Below, one piece after another: positions 6,576-7,168 of a DNA stretch of 7,168 bases; within the stretch, counting starts at the first letter, position 1; each line of letters opens with the position of its first letter. The notes under the pieces were generated by a model. The model saw only the letters and a program-made list of their open reading frames with translations, was not told where the DNA came from and did not search any database. The stretch lies in assembly GCA_019415435.1 (NCBI GenBank), contig DXZE01000063.1, forward strand, positions 1 to 7,168, read 5' to 3'. A program made the translations under genes and the position numbers. The DNA is from Erysipelotrichaceae bacterium (lineage in GTDB: Bacteria > Bacillota_I > Bacilli_A > Erysipelotrichales > Erysipelotrichaceae).

Positions 6576-6581
6576 CCTTCT
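6576..6581 (-). promoter_or_regulatory. Ribosome binding site of the IS256 transposase
   Basis: AGAAGG on the minus strand directly touches the first ATG (6575) but sits 9 nt before the fourth codon's ATG (6566). Spacing favours the second start, giving MTKITRNPAAEK. A second AAAGGA further upstream could serve the first ATG. Confidence 0.45.
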
Positions 6582-6648
6582 GTTATTCCTTTCATTCTAT
6601 AAAACAAAAATAATCTGTGCTCGTCAGCTGAGCCGTACGATCTCAACT

Positions 6649-6670
6649 AACTTACACAGATTAATTTACA
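6649..6670 (-). repeat. Right inverted repeat of the IS256-family element
   Basis: Plus-strand sequence AACTTACACAGATTAATTTACA (the reverse complement pairs with 5133-5154). It lies about 74 bp upstream of the transposase start, a usual distance for this family. Confidence 0.75.
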
Positions 6671-6678
6671 CTCTCGAA

Positions 6679-7168
6679 TTATCTTTTTTTAATAACTAAA
6701 TTGTAATTGCTATCATAATACAGTCCAAGTTCTCTACACATTCTATCGTTCACATTATCTAACGCTTTCTTATATTCTGCATACGTTGGAGACAGAACCA
6801 TTAAATTAGGAATGAATATATCGTTATATCCTTTATTTTGTAACTCTTTCTGCATTTTTCTCTGTGCAATAAATGCTGGATGGTATTTCATTATACCGTT
6901 TTTCATTTTAGCACCTTTCCATACTTTTTCTTTTAGTCTTTCATATTCACTTTCACTCATATCACGATAATAGGCTATCATCTCATCTGCGGTTCTGGTT
7001 TCTTGTGCAATCCCACCTATCATCTTCGCACCTATTCCCATAATAAAAGGAACTTTCAATGTCGTTTCATCGCAATATTCTAATATATTCTGTAGTGCTT
7101 GCTTCTGTTCCAGAGTGTTAATGCTCTGATGGATTGACCGGTTTCTGCTCTCTCCAATTGTCCGGAAA
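6679..7168 (-). CDS. Unrecognised protein, 3' part of a gene entering from the right
   Basis: The frame is open from the window edge to TAA at 6679, giving at least 163 residues that begin ...RTIGESRNRSIHQS. The first internal start codon is a TTG at 7059, but coding-like sequence continues upstream of it, so the true start is outside the window. The product is helical and charged (EKQ- and K-rich, for example DMSESEYERLKEKVWKGAK), with a small hydrophobic glycine-rich patch (PFIMGIGAKMIGGIA) and a tyrosine-rich end (GLYYDSNYNLVIKKR). No domain or membrane protein signature is recognised. AT-rich codon use resembles the MATE gene rather than the GC-richer remnants at 4611-5132. The IS256 element begins 8 bp past its stop, so the C-terminus may be native or set by chance in the flank. 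Confidence 0.6.
   Translation of the reverse strand, partial: FRTIGESRNRSIHQSINTLEQKQALQNILEYCDETTLKVPFIMGIGAKMIGGIAQETRTADEMIAYYRDMSESEYERLKEKVWKGAKMKNGIMKYHPAFIAQRKMQKELQNKGYNDIFIPNLMVLSPTYAEYKKALDNVNDRMCRELGLYYDSNYNLVIKKR

Larger units (their letters stand above)
5133..6670 (-). mobile_element. IS256-family insertion sequence
   Basis: The element is about 1.54 kb with one leftward, frameshifted transposase gene. Imperfect inverted repeats bound it: 5133-5154 on the plus strand (ending TGTGTAAGTT) and the complement of 6649-6670, with 18 of 22 positions matching, including a perfect 10-bp TGTGTAAGTT core. The real tips may extend a few bases further. I see no 8- or 9-bp target duplication when comparing the flanks (AGCGACTT on the left, CTCTCGAA on the right), so flanking DNA may have been deleted or rearranged after insertion. 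The left side interrupts the GNAT remnant; the right side ends 8 bp from the stop of the next gene. Confidence 0.8.

Noticed and set aside
1..7168. A new defence or multi-gene system between the two insertion sequences
   Set aside because: The genes between them are a surface protein, an exporter and two dead fragments with mixed orientations and no shared operon; nothing indicates joint function.

Overview
The window comes from an AT-rich, low-GC Gram-positive chromosome or integrated element. Shine-Dalgarno sites of the AGGAGG type, an ISL3 and an IS256 insertion sequence, a MATE exporter and a membrane-anchored Ig-like surface protein with S/N/G-rich linkers all point to the Bacillota. The style fits gut Erysipelotrichia or Clostridia. 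That placement is inference; no rRNA or taxonomic marker is present. TGA acts as a stop codon.

Layout: (1) 1-1400, most of an ISL3-family element with a leftward transposase; its left end lies outside the window. (2) 1403-1486, the C-terminal tail of a small hydrophobic peptide gene, cut by the ISL3 end. (3) 1499-1529, a bidirectional terminator hairpin. (4) 1533-2795, leftward, a surface protein with Ig-like repeats, a low-complexity spacer and a repeat module around a CxxC...H motif, interrupted by one in-frame TAA. (5) 2829-3254, a weakly coding intergenic stretch. (6) 3255-4565, rightward, an intact MATE-family exporter with no visible ribosome binding site. (7) 4566-5132, two decayed genes: an unrecognised one needing two frame changes and a GNAT-like acetyltransferase fragment with an internal TGA. 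(8) 5133-6670, an IS256-family element whose transposase has a one-base frameshift. (9) 6679-7168, the 3' part of an unrecognised leftward gene that runs off the window.

The genes do not form a pathway. This is an accessory segment worn down by insertion and point decay. Only the MATE exporter and the ISL3 transposase look fully intact. I found no convincing new multi-gene system. The most interesting items are the surface protein's symmetrical C-terminal repeat module with its single ochre codon, and the small membrane peptide gene split by ISL3.
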